A stretch of 64,000 nucleotides of DNA from Spirodela intermedia. Taxonomy: Eukaryota; Streptophyta; Magnoliopsida; Alismatales; Araceae. The translations under genes and the position numbers were made by a program. This document shows, one piece after another, positions 1-10,892 of the stretch (the stretch's first letter is position 1; the number at the start of each line of letters is the position of its first letter). Below the pieces are notes generated by a model. That model had not been told where the DNA came from and searched no databases. It saw nothing but the letters and a program-made list of their open reading frames with translations. The stretch lies in contig LR746269.1 in the NCBI GenBank assembly GCA_902729315.2, forward strand, positions 5,797,501 through 5,861,500, given 5' to 3'.

Positions 1-3000
1 CTTTGAATAGCTAAACAAAATAAGATTACGAGATTTTCACTAACATCAACACAATGGGACCTAGAAGAAGAAACCGAATCATCGTAGCCCTCCCTTGAAA
101 AAGGCTGCCTTAGGCCTTCCTCCTCGTTTCCGTACATCTTTGTCAAGAGCGAAGCGTCTCGCTGGCGGCTACCGGCATCGTCCCATCCCATCAATCCGTC
201 CTCCATCTTCAGAAATTTGGCAGCGAAGATGGAAATTCCCCACATCGAGATCGATAGACTTACGGACTTTTCTCGCCCCCTCCCCCCTCCCCCGTCCCCA
301 CCCCTCCCTATTCTACGTTTTCGTTGAATACAGTCGAGAAGTTTCGAAGGCTACGAGTACATCTCATTCCTCTGCGAATTCAGACTCAATAGATAGGTGG
401 CCGCAAGCTGAGGATTACTCCAGTCCCATCATCACCTTCGCCTGCTGTCGTCGTGGCGCCGCAGATTAAAAGTGCTACTCAAAAGTAAGCGTCGTTCTGC
501 TCATTCCTGCATAACAAAGCGTCAGGTACGAAAATAAAATTTAGAGTAGAAACAACTTCCACTCGATCTTATCCAGTTGAATAAAGGACAGAGAAAATTA
601 AACGAGAAAGAAACATATATCAACAGCTACGTTTATATAGCATTTCTCCGGATCAGCTTTGAGAGAAATTTTCGAGAATATCAATCAAGACTAACCTGTT
701 GATAATATATTTAATAAGAAATATACCTTTACTCGTAATGTTCGCCTACATCTACATTTTTCCTGTTGAATAGGTTAAAAGATGGTAATTGTTTCCAGAA
801 GATATATTTTGATGAATTGGGGAATCCTATCGGACGACGAATCGCCACGGACAGGATCTCACATCCAAAAATATTTTATGATATTCATCCCCAAGATCAC
901 GAATCAAAATTTGTTCAAAAACAAAGAGCGTCACTTCTGAAGGAAAAACAGAGGAACAGGAAGAACGGAAATTATTATTCGAGAGCTCATCAAATGACGG
1001 CATCCGACGGGCGCGACAAAAACGACGAGAGGTCCAAGAAGAAGCTCCCCTTATCTCTTCCAAAAGTCTATCTACCTGCCTTTCATCGGCCTTTCCACTC
1101 GGGAACGAAAAGAAGCGAGAGACCGAGGTAGAGAGAGAGAGAGCTAGAGAGAGGGGGAGGAGGCTGGGAGGAACCTACCGCTGTCGCCGAGGAGGAGGAG
1201 GCGAATGAAGAACAGAAGATCTTCCACGGTCGGTGACACGCCGAGGCGTTGGGATCGCTCCCGTTGTGACCAATTATTCAACCCCCTCAACTCCCCTCCC
1301 CTGTTCTCCACCATTGGCCTCGGCCCCGCTGCGGAACAGACCGATACACGAGTAGTCACGGAGTCAGCCGATGTGGAATGGCAGGAGCGAGCCTTGACTG
1401 CGAATATCCTGCCGCCATGGTCACTGGAGGTCGCCGTCAAAGGCCATGTGTAGGCCTCCGGTTGGCTGGAGACACGCGTTGTATTACATGTGTAGGCCAT
1501 GTGCTAACGACCCCCCATATATTACGTGGTCAAAGCACTCCATCCGTTCCATTACGAAAATATAAAAAATATATCGTCGACCCTCTCCCGTGTCTGACGT
1601 CACCTCCCGTTGACAAGCTTGTTCCCATCTGTTTCCGTTTCAGGAAGACTGGTCCTCGCCGTCCGATGGGCATGGTGATGGGTGGATCGCCGGATGCCGT
1701 CGATTAGAAACAGACCCGCCATTGGTTTCCACGTGGCAGAGCAGGATCATAGTGCACGCTCTCAGCGACAGATGCAAACGCTGCCTCCCGAAGGATCCCC
1801 CATGAAAACCAGAGCCTAGAGAGAGAGAAGAGAAGAGAAGAGAGGACGGCGGGATGAGGAGGGCAGGAAGATCGATCGGGACGGCGCTGGACTGCTCCGA
1901 GAGCAGCGAGTTGGCGTGCTGCGGTGGGGCGATCGACCGGTTTTCCGACGGGGAAGAGACGCTTGTTGTGTCCTCCAGGTACCATCTCTGGTCGTCTGCG
2001 GGATCCCGTAGGGTTTTTGATTGTTCCCCTTCCGCTTCGTCCTCCGTCTCATTCGTGATCCGACTCGGACACTCCCTCTCTCCGATCTCTTCTTCTCTTA
2101 ACGAATGAATCGATCCCGCCGGTGATTTGTTTGTCCTGTGCATTCGATCGTAGCTCTGATCCCTCCCGTGGAGTTCCCGGACGCGGAGCTGCTGAAACGC
2201 TGCGGTGCTCGAACACCGCCTCCCGGCAGGAGGTGAGCGACAGGTTCACCCATCTTCCTCCGATCTTCGCCCTTCCTCCTGCCGTATAGTCCCTTCCTCT
2301 TCCAGTGCGCGTTGACAAGCAGGTGAGTCTTCCTCTGTTCCTTCACCGACCGTATCGTACCCCTCCCCCCCCGCGGTCGGTCGTACTGTGTTGACGGTAC
2401 GGGCAAGATCAGGACGATGTGATAGACCGACGACTTTTATGGATCAGGAGATGACAGAGACGACACAGCGCATTCGGCAAAAAGATTGTAAGAAACAGTA
2501 AAAAAAACGTGCTGGATCTTACATACAACAGCGTTTGCTGTCAGACAACAAGGGTGAATCAATTCGAATCCAGGACTCGGGCGAGGTTAACCTAGTTAAT
2601 CCAAACCGAGTAGTATAATAAGCTTGCTTGCCCCGAGTGATGGGATGGACAGCAGCGGCCTCGGCCTTCTTCCAAACGGAGTGGGCCAGAGGATGAAAAT
2701 ATACGTACAAACTGGGCTATGGGTCAGGCCCATTAAGACTTGTTACTCGTCGGGATCTGGCCGGGCCCATTGGCTCTCCCCCGAGTAGAGGAGGTTCGGA
2801 ATGCCGAAATTTTGGGGCCCGATGTGTGTGGGCCGGGAATGGCTGCCTTCTTCGGCCCACACCGGTTCGGTTACCATGAGTCGGGATCTCGAGGTGTCCC
2901 GGAGCCCATAATAAATGGATCCGGTGGCTTCACGGACACGCGAAGGGGGGGGGGGTGTGGGGGCGGGTGTGGTCCACGGCCCAGGCCCGTCCCATCAGCT

Positions 3001-3126
3001 CTTTAATGGCGGCGCACGAGATGGGCGGGGTTTTGGATAGGGGGTTCGAACCGGCCGACCCGACCCTCTCTCGCTCACGTGATGCTCACTCACTCACCCA
3101 CCCCCTCGGATTTGAAATCCAGGGAC

Positions 3127-3173
<47 letters not shown>

Positions 3174-4700
3174 AATTCAGATGCACTGAGAGCCGTTGCT
3201 GCCGCGACGTCGGGTGGGAAAGCCCAAAGGGCAGTTGACTTATCCTAACGGTCAGTCTTTACATATATATTATATGTGAAGAGAGAGATTTGACCGTTAC
3301 TATGATTCGGCTGTTCTGGTCGTCGCGACACCTGCCGCGATCACCAGATGGGAAAAGGAGGAGACAGAGAAACACCATCAGTATCTCTCTCTCTCTCTAG
3401 ACATCGCCAGTGGTGGTGCTGGTTGGTTTTGCAGGGAAAGGTGGGGGATTTAATGGAGACCCTTCGTAGATGATGACGACATCGTAATTGCAGCTGGGAT
3501 GGGAGGGAGGGGAAGGCGAGGGAGCAAAATTCGAAATAAAGGTGTGCGTGTACGTGGGTCTCCGAATTGAACTCTTTCCCTCCTCCGCCGACGACGACGA
3601 CGGCGAGCCAACACTAGCCGTTGCGGCGGAGCAGAGGGGGACCTTTGGAGTTGGACTGGCCGGCGGCGAAGGCGGCGAAACCGGCGGCAAAGGGCATATT
3701 CTAATCAGTGATCTGCATTGAAGCAGCAGCCCTAGAAGAAGAGAGCCTTCCGAGCAAAGAATGTCATTCTCCTCCAGTCTGCTTGCTGCTCTGATTCTTG
3801 CGGGGCCCTTCCTCCACCTCACCTTCCCCCGCCGCCGCCCGCCTCCCTAGATTTAATGGGGGCGCTGCTTATCAGTAAGCCGTTGTCTCATTCGGCACAA
3901 AGCATTCGATAAAAGTAATTACTGTCGGTCTGGTGTAGTTTATTCTCTGATGATCAATCAGATCCCTCTCTCTCTCTATCTCTTTCTCTCTCTACTGTGT
4001 GCGCCCCGACGCAGGCGGAGGCTGAGCATCTGGTTCTCCTCGTTCAAATCGATCGAGCAATAAAAAGAAAAAGGCTGAGGGAGGAGCGAGGCGCCGGAAA
4101 ATGGCCTAGAAAGAGATGGGTATTACGAGGATGCCATCACCCCCACCGCGGAGTGCCCGACGCCGAGTTCCGATCGCCGGTGGGTTAACTCGCCGCCGTC
4201 ATCTTCATCGACGGCTCCGACAGCGGGAGTTTGGGATTCGAAATTTGAACTCTTGAAAGGGTAATGAATGATTTCGACTGCCGGAATATCCCCGGGATTC
4301 CAGAAGCTGGAGCTGAGCTGAGCTGGGGTATTGCGGCGTCATGAAGAATGACCGCCATTTGAACTCTCGATGGCCTCTGCTGGTAGATATGATAAAAAGC
4401 TAGGTCTTTTAGCCCACGTTCCCCCACCCCCCCATCTGCCCTGGCCTCCTGCTTATCCCGCCTCACTTACAGGCCACTGCAGGGAGACCAGGAGAGAGGC
4501 AGTTACCGTTGGGCCTGGTTCTTATTTAAAGATTTTTAAGTAGAGCGAGAGAGAGAGAGAGAGAGGAGAGAGAGGAGAGAGAGGTCGAGAAGAGAAGAAG
4601 AGAAGGGAAGAGGGGAGCGTCTCCATCTTCTTTCTGCATTCCATCTGCGGCAAACCCGGCGAGGCGGAGGAAGAGGTCATGCGATAGAGCGGGGTTTCGT
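1..4700. other. Intergenic region, no convincing gene
   Basis: Open frames here are short, lack family resemblance and overlap on both strands. A stretch at about 1800-2330 has a GA-rich leader, an ATG at 1854 and GT donors after 1978 and 2232, so it could be an untranslated leader or decayed exon, but the joined frames end quickly and match no family I know. The stretch around 2930-2970 is G-rich. A (GA)n tract lies near 3130. Confidence 0.5.
3130..3169. repeat. (GA)n microsatellite
   Basis: About 20 uninterrupted GA dinucleotides. This is the first of many GA/CT tracts in the window. Confidence 0.95.
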
Positions 4701-4730
4701 AACCATGGCCGGCTCCAACCCCATTGCCCG

Positions 4731-4738
4731 TATAAAAA
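4731..4738 (+). promoter_or_regulatory. Candidate TATA box of the RopGEF gene
   Basis: TATAAAAA lies 67 bases before the first ATG (4798) and 81 bases before the long-frame ATG (4812), downstream of a GA-rich tract at about 4549-4590. Its placement predicts a start of transcription near 4760. This is inferred from sequence only. Confidence 0.55.
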
Positions 4739-4797
4739 ACACAGGGGAACGAGCACAGCAGACAGATCCCAGCCTCTCTCTCGACCACCGTCCGGAA

Positions 4798-4854
4798 ATG
4801 CAACCCTTCTTATGGACGCGGATGGATGCCTCCTCCGCCTTCCAGCAGCCCTAG
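4798..4854 (+). other. Upstream ORF overlapping the RopGEF start
   Basis: An 18-codon frame opens at the first ATG after the TATA-like motif and stops at 4852-4854. It overlaps, in another frame, the ATG at 4812 that opens the long RopGEF frame. If transcripts begin near 4760, this uORF would be met first and could reduce use of 4812, favouring the internal ATG at 5106. Confidence 0.4.
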
Positions 4855-5417
4855 CCGCAGCAGCAGCAGCAGCAGCAGGGGAGGAGGACGTTGGCCGGAG
4901 CTGTGTTCCACGCAGCAGGAGCTCCAGGGGGAGCAGAGCCACCAGCTCCCTCCCTTTTCTGAGTTCCTGCATTCCCCTGCCTTCCAGGACTTGCTTCCCC
5001 CATGAGATCTTCCTGAGGAAGTTGTCTCACAGGGGGGTTTGGGAAAGGAGCCCTGTTCTGTGGGGCTGCTCTGTTTTCGGCGGAGAGGGAGGGAAGGACT
5101 CAGAAATGGGGGTTCCGGAGGAGGAAGAAGGGGGGGGAATGAAGAGGGACGACTGTGCGTCGACAGATCCCAATGGCGGAGAATCGGCCGAGTCATTCAC
5201 CGATTCTGTGGAGAACCGGCGGGAGAGCAGCTCCGGTTCCTCCGACGCGACGTCATCCGGTGACAGCCGCCGGTGCTCCGACGGCGCGCTGCCGCCGAGC
5301 TGGCCGTGTCGGAACCGCCCCGTTCCGCATGCGCCGGGGGAAGAAGAAAAGGGTTCATGGAACTGCGAGGAAATGGCGAAGCTGAAGCAGAACTCTATGA
5401 TTTCAGGTATCCCAGCT

Positions 5418-5455
<38 letters not shown>

Positions 5456-7556
5456 CCCTAAGAATGAGATTGTCTCATCTGAGAACCATCTTGCGCAACT
5501 CCGTCGAGAGTTTTTTTTTTTCCCTCTGAAATCTTCTGTTTTCGTGAGTAGAAATCGAGATGATGAAGGAGAGATTCTCGAAGCTGCTGCTCGGAGAGGA
5601 CATGTCAGGATGCGGGAAGGGCGTCTGCACGGCATTGTCGATCTCAAACGCCATCACCAACCTCTGCGGTATTGTTTCTTTGACCTGGGTAGGTTTCGAG
5701 GTTGAAGACGGCGTCCTGTTCGCTAATTCGATTGTTTCTTCCGCCATGGTTCTTGGATGGACGCCTCACCAGGCACCGTCTTTGGGCAAATCTGGAGGTT
5801 GGAGCCACTGCCCCCCGAGAAGAAGGCCCTGTGGAGGCGAGAGATGGAATGGCTTCTCTGTGTCAGCGATCACATCGTCGAATTCACGCCCTCTGTGCAG
5901 ACATTTCCAGACGGAAGCAAGCTTGAGGTCCGCAGGGTTCCCGCTGTCTGTCTGTCTGTCTGTCTGTCTCTCCCCCTCTCTCTATCAATCTCTAGCAACC
6001 TCTGTTTCCAGAGCTGAAATCGTATGCGTTTCAGGTGATGAGTTGCAGACAACGCTCCGATCTGTTCATCAATCTCCCGGCCCTTCGCAAATTGGACAAC
6101 ATGCTCCTCGTGAGACCTCTTTCTCCCGCTGCTTCTTCTTCTTCTTCGAAAGTGGGGGTTCCAGTGGTTGACTCGCTGCGCGCTGCAGGAGATTCTCGAT
6201 AACTTCAGCAAGACGGAGTTCTGGTACGTTGATCAGGGGATTCTGGCATCGGAGTCGGACGGCGGCTCAAGCTCCTTCCGGAGGCCCCTCCAGCGCCAGG
6301 AGGAGAAGTGGTGGTTGCCGGTGCCCCGCGTCCCCACCGGCGGCCTCCAGGAGGGCGCGAGGAAGCAGCTCCAGTACAAGCGCGAGTGCACGAATCAGAT
6401 CCTCAAGGCGGCCATGGCCATCAACAGCAACTCCCTAGCCGAGATGGAGGTCCCTGAAGCCTACTTGGACTCGCTCCCAAAGGTGTGGTGCGGCCTCGCG
6501 TCACCTTCTGACCGAATAGATTCGCGACGCTTTCGGAAAGTTTTCTTTTTCCTTTCTTATGCGCTGACTTGCGTGCCGGCGGGATCTGGGTCTCTCTCAG
6601 AACGGTAAGGCGGCGCTCGGGGACCTGATCTACCGCTACATCACCTCGGACCAGTTCTCACCAGAATGCCTCCTGGACTACCTCGACCTGTCCTCCGAGC
6701 ACCGGGCTCTGGAGATCGCCAACCGGGTGGAGGCCTCGATCTTCGTCTGGCGGCGGAGGGTCAACCCTAGGGCGGTCAACCCGCCGCCACGGCCGAACAC
6801 CAGATGGGGGATGGTCAGGGACCTCATGGGGGACGCCGAGCGGAGGGAGCTGCTGGCCGACAGGGCCGAGAGCCTCCTCATTTGCCTGAAGCAGAGGTTC
6901 CCTTGCCTCACCCAGACGACCTTGGACATGACCAAGATCCAGTGCAACAAGGTTCTGGCTTTCTCCGACGACTCTCCGTCTCTCCCTCTCTCTCCTCAAT
7001 AAAAATACAAAGGAATCAGATTCTTCATCAGCCCACACTCATCTCGTCTTCCTCCTTTCTTCTTCTCCAGGACGTCGGGAAATCCATTCTGGAGGGTTAC
7101 TCTAGGGTTCTGGAGAGCCTGGCCTTCAACGTCATCGCCCGCATCGACGACCTCTTGTACGTAGACGACCAGACGAAGCATTCCGACAAGTTCTCGCCGA
7201 CGATCTCCAACGTCAGCGTGATCGCCCACAAGCGAGTCTTGATCTCCCCCTACTCAGTGCCCATCTCAAGCACTCCTTACGCCACCCCGAGCTTCTCGCC
7301 GGCGCCGGCGGCCAGCCCGGCGAGGGGTGCCGGCGGCAGGACCCCCTTCCTCGCCAGGAAGCCCCCCCCTCACCACAGTCGCGGGTTCGGTGTGAAGAAG
7401 GCGTTGACTGAATACCTCGGCGTGGACGCCGTCAAGGGGAAGAACTGTAATAAAAATGGAGCAAGCTCGCCGCCGATCAGGGACCCCGGATCGCCATCGG
7501 CAGGAAACCTGGAAGGCCGACTGACCACTACTAGAGAGCTTTTTCCCAAGAATTAA
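4812..7556 (+). CDS. Rop guanine nucleotide exchange factor (RopGEF, PRONE domain)
   Basis: Activates Rop/RAC small GTPases at the plasma membrane by GDP release; RopGEFs act downstream of receptor-like kinases in polar growth and hormone signalling. Seven exons: 4812-5406, 5552-5668, 5773-5927, 6035-6109, 6189-6482, 6601-6951, 7071-7556, all with GT-AG borders and consistent phase. The product is 690 residues from 4812, or 592 from the in-frame ATG at 5106, which starts an acidic serine-rich N-terminus more like known RopGEFs. The PRONE domain covers about residues 103-466 of the shorter form, with the conserved [38 protein letters not shown] and FWYVDQG blocks. The C-terminal tail is variable and proline/serine-rich, as usual for regulatory RopGEF tails. 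The alanine-rich extension between 4812 and 5106 is unusual. Family call is certain; the start codon is not. Confidence 0.93.
5423..5452. repeat. (CT)n tract in RopGEF intron 1
   Basis: About 15 CT units just after the donor of intron 1 (5407). It is intronic, so its translation as Ser-Leu repeats is not meaningful. Confidence 0.9.
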
Positions 7557-8340
7557 CTATATAACAAACTACATCTCGGATAGGTGTTCTTGTCTGCGCT
7601 TGCTTGCTTGCTTACTTTACTTGAGATGTTTTCGAATCAATCTGCATTGGCTTTCTACGTGGATCCCATCCACCATTAAATAAATCGAAGCGTACGTTCC
7701 GACACTGATCGCTAAAAACTGTGACATCATCCTTGAAGCGTAACCGGGTTGATTGATTCTCGACAGAATTCACCCGAACTGACGCCATCTCCTCCGTCCG
7801 GGTCGATCTCATAACACTTAGATCTGGAAGAACGGAGGAACCCACGAGCCCACTGGATCATCATCGATTGCTCGGTATATGCATCAATACAGAAATATAT
7901 ATATTACACACAGATATCCGATTCCTCGGATTCAGCGGAAGTTAGGGGCACAGACACTCAGATACAGAGTTATTTTTGCCTTCCTTGCGCCGCTACTGTT
8001 ACTCGGGAGGGGCAGGAAGCCTTGCACAAATAGCCTAAATATTATGGACCAAGAAGCTGAGAAAGCGCCCGTCGTCTTCCTTCGATCTTCGTCAGTCTGG
8101 CTCGACGGCCGCCAAACAGCACGCTGCTCATCGCCGACCGACGCCACGCTCTGAATTATGGCCGTCAGGAGCGCTGAGGAAGAATTATTTCCCGGCGGGG
8201 TAAGAACAGATCCGAGAATGCATTTGACGGAACCCTCTCCGTGCCGGTCCTCCTCTTTTGCGGAAAAGACCGACTATAAATGGGTAGAATGGGAAAGAAT
8301 TTGGAGTACCTTCTCCTCGCAAACAAGAGCAGTTCGTCCC
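7557..8340. other. Tail-to-tail intergenic region
   Basis: Lies between the stop codons of the RopGEF gene (+) and the SIS-like gene (-) and must hold both 3' UTRs. No further gene seen. Confidence 0.6.
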
Positions 8341-9743
8341 CTAATAATACAGCGAACCTGAGGAAACGCAGATGGCCTTCTTATCATTCTCGATCCACCC
8401 GAAGCTAATTAATGGCTATGAAGAAACGATTACACTCGGGATCTCTCTCGTACCTTGCCACCAGTTCCCTCTGGAGGCGGCGTTTGGGTTGTTCGAGTCG
8501 TCTTCCCCGTCCTTTTTGTGCTGATAATGAAGAAATTATGCGGCATTAAGCTCGAGAAAATACTCGAGAATCCCGAAACCGAACCACCTTTTATGAGACA
8601 CATACGAGATTCACGGAATGGATCGGGATTAGGTCAAAGAAGACACCCAAGAACCCTTTAGATTGCCCGCTCGGTCGTTCACACCAGGAAGCTAAGGATT
8701 CCTAGAATGAATGAGATATCCAGAGGAGAAGACAGGTTACCCACATTATATCCGGGGCTGTGGGAAGTCGGGGCGTTGGTGCAAATATCTTGCCCGCCGT
8801 AGTAGAGGGATGAGCTGAAGGAGCATGGGTCGATCTTCTCGTGCTGGTAGGCTGGGCTCTTCTCTTTGTTTCCGCTTCCATGGAAGGCGCCATCTGCGAA
8901 AGAGAGGGACGAACGCTGAGGTTGATTCAACTGTTTCATCGAGGTTAGAGAGTCAGAGGAAACATGTTTTTTTTTCCTTTTTTTGGGTCGCCATGATAAA
9001 GAAGCTGCTCGCTTACAAGATCCATGAATCGACTTCAGAAACAGGCACAGAAAAATTCAGCCGGCGACTGCTGATCCCAAGAGCAGCTCACTGTCTGAGT
9101 GATGGGCGAAGAAAAATGGAGGAGATCGGGGTGGGAGCTTATGCATGCATGGCGATCCTCTCATGGGGGGGAATGAGGGAAGAAGGAGGGTCTCCACGAA
9201 CCTGCGGGGACGTTCTGCCCATTCCAGGTCTGGCCCTGAGCTCCCTGCTTCCACGAGTCCCGTCCCATCACCTGAAACATCACAGAGCACGGAGGAGGCG
9301 ACGATGAGAGGAGGGCAGAATGAGGAGGCCTGCTTGTTTCCTGCTCAATCGATTCACATATTGCGCCTCATGGACGGGTGTGAAATGGGGAGAAGAAGCG
9401 TGCGGAGGAAATAAAATTTGAGGTCCCGAAGGAATCGGGGACCTTTGTCGACCACCAAGGACAGAAACCCGCGACGAGAACACAACCGGGAACATCGGAG
9501 ACCCCACGCGAAGGTGGCGGCGGCGGCGGCGGCGGCGATGCATCCATGTCGGCATGTGGGGAGGCGGCGGAAGGGCCGGGGAAGGCATGCATGGCGTACC
9601 GTGGAGGCCGGGGGAAACACGGAGTGGAAGAAGCTCGAGGAAGAGGGATTCGGTGCATTCTTCCCCCCGAAAAGGTCGGCGACGAGCGAGGAAGTAGAGG
9701 CCGGAGGGGAAGAGGAAGGCGCCTGCTGCTTCTTGCCCTCCAT
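8341..9743 (-). CDS. Small serine-rich plant protein, SIS-like (salt-induced serine-rich) family
   Basis: Five exons on the minus strand: 9743-9600, 9271-9202, 8893-8745, 8520-8454 and a 17-base last exon 8357-8341. All have GT-AG borders, the phases agree exactly, and the result is 148 residues. Conserved family blocks are visible: N-terminal MEGKK then a serine-rich stretch and SLVADLFGGK, a phenylalanine-rich SVFPPAST segment, central CSFSSSLYYGGQD at about residues 96-108, and the C-terminal ASRGNWWQGSLYY. I recall this arrangement from Arabidopsis proteins of the At5g02020 (SIS)/At5g59080 group. The biochemical function is unknown; SIS itself was named for salt induction. There is no signal peptide or membrane segment. 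The gene is tail-to-tail with RopGEF. Structure is well supported; the family name is from memory. Confidence 0.88.
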
Positions 9744-9936
9744 TACTCAGCGACGATCTTTGATCTTCCGACAGGAACGAGACGGCTACGGCGAGGAGGA
9801 GAGGCGGGAGGAGGGAGGGAGATGGAGGAGCGAAGAGCTAGATAAGCGGAGGGGGTGAGGAGAGACCGGACAAAGGTGGGCAGGTGCGTGGGAGGGAGGG
9901 AGGAACACGTGAACGAAGGGGGAACGGGGTTGGAGA

Positions 9937-9943
9937 TTTATAA
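9937..9943 (-). promoter_or_regulatory. Candidate TATA box of the SIS-like gene
   Basis: TTATAAA on the minus strand, about 195 bases before the ATG at 9743. An ACGTG core lies just upstream near 9906. Inferred from position and sequence only. Confidence 0.5.
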
Positions 9944-9949
9944 CCGAGA

Positions 9950-10040
9950 CAGCCGGCCTCCTACTACGTCCTCGAAACCCCCTCATCCCCACCCCAACCT
10001 GGCTGCGGCGACTTCAAGCCACGCTCTTGCCACCTCCACC

Positions 10041-10074
<34 letters not shown>

Positions 10075-10250
10075 GCGCGCGAGGTCTTGGGCAGGTGCTG
10101 CTTTTCGTAATACCAAGCATAGAATCCCGAATAATCCTCTCTCTCTCTCTTTCTCAATCCTCGCAGTCATAATTGTCACACCCCAGGATTGGGAATTTAT
10201 CCATGGGCTTTCTTCTGAAGATACGGACGAGGGTGACCCGATCTCTCCCC

Positions 10251-10284
<34 letters not shown>

Positions 10285-10861
10285 CTAGGGGACTTACTGT
10301 CGCCGTTGCAGTTCCTGGGGCTTCTGATTTCCCCGGGCCTCCTGTTCCGTTTTCAACTTCGCCTCTATTTCCCTTTCTCGAAAAGATTTCCTGGGTTATC
10401 CGGCGTAGATGGATAAGGGCGCGTGGGGTCCGCATCGTAACTCTTTCCACACGTGTCCGATCGTCAGAGAAACAGCGGCAGCTCTCTTCCTCTCTCTCTG
10501 ACGTCAGTATCCTCCATTCCAAACATAACCGTCAGAGAGAGAGACAGAGGCTCTTGGTGTGTGGAGAAAACCCGGAAGCTAGAGGGTGGCGAAGAGAAGT
10601 TTTGAAAAGACGGACGTCCCAGCTGACCGGAGACGAGAATAGCTCAGCGCCGGAGCTCCGCCAGTTGACGGGAATGTCGTCGCTTGTGGGTCTTCTCCTC
10701 CGCGACGTCCGGCGGCTAGATGCCGCCTTCCTTTCCGGTCCACGTCCACAGGAGTAAGATCACGCGTTTGGCTAGTTCGTTTACTGTTTCTAGAGAGAGA
10801 CTGAAAAAGAGAGAGGGCTCGACAAGGATCCTCTGACTCCCGTGTCGGGATGATGTTGCGT

Positions 10862-10892
<31 letters not shown>

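Noticed and set aside
2098-2406. Possible cyclin-D-like start in the 1.85-2.35 kb region
   Set aside because: A few acidic/cysteine residues looked suggestive, but no cyclin box follows in any frame or splice combination.
10173-10757. 194-codon plus-strand frame
   Set aside because: It runs through a CT repeat translated as Ser-Leu and has no domain or conserved block.
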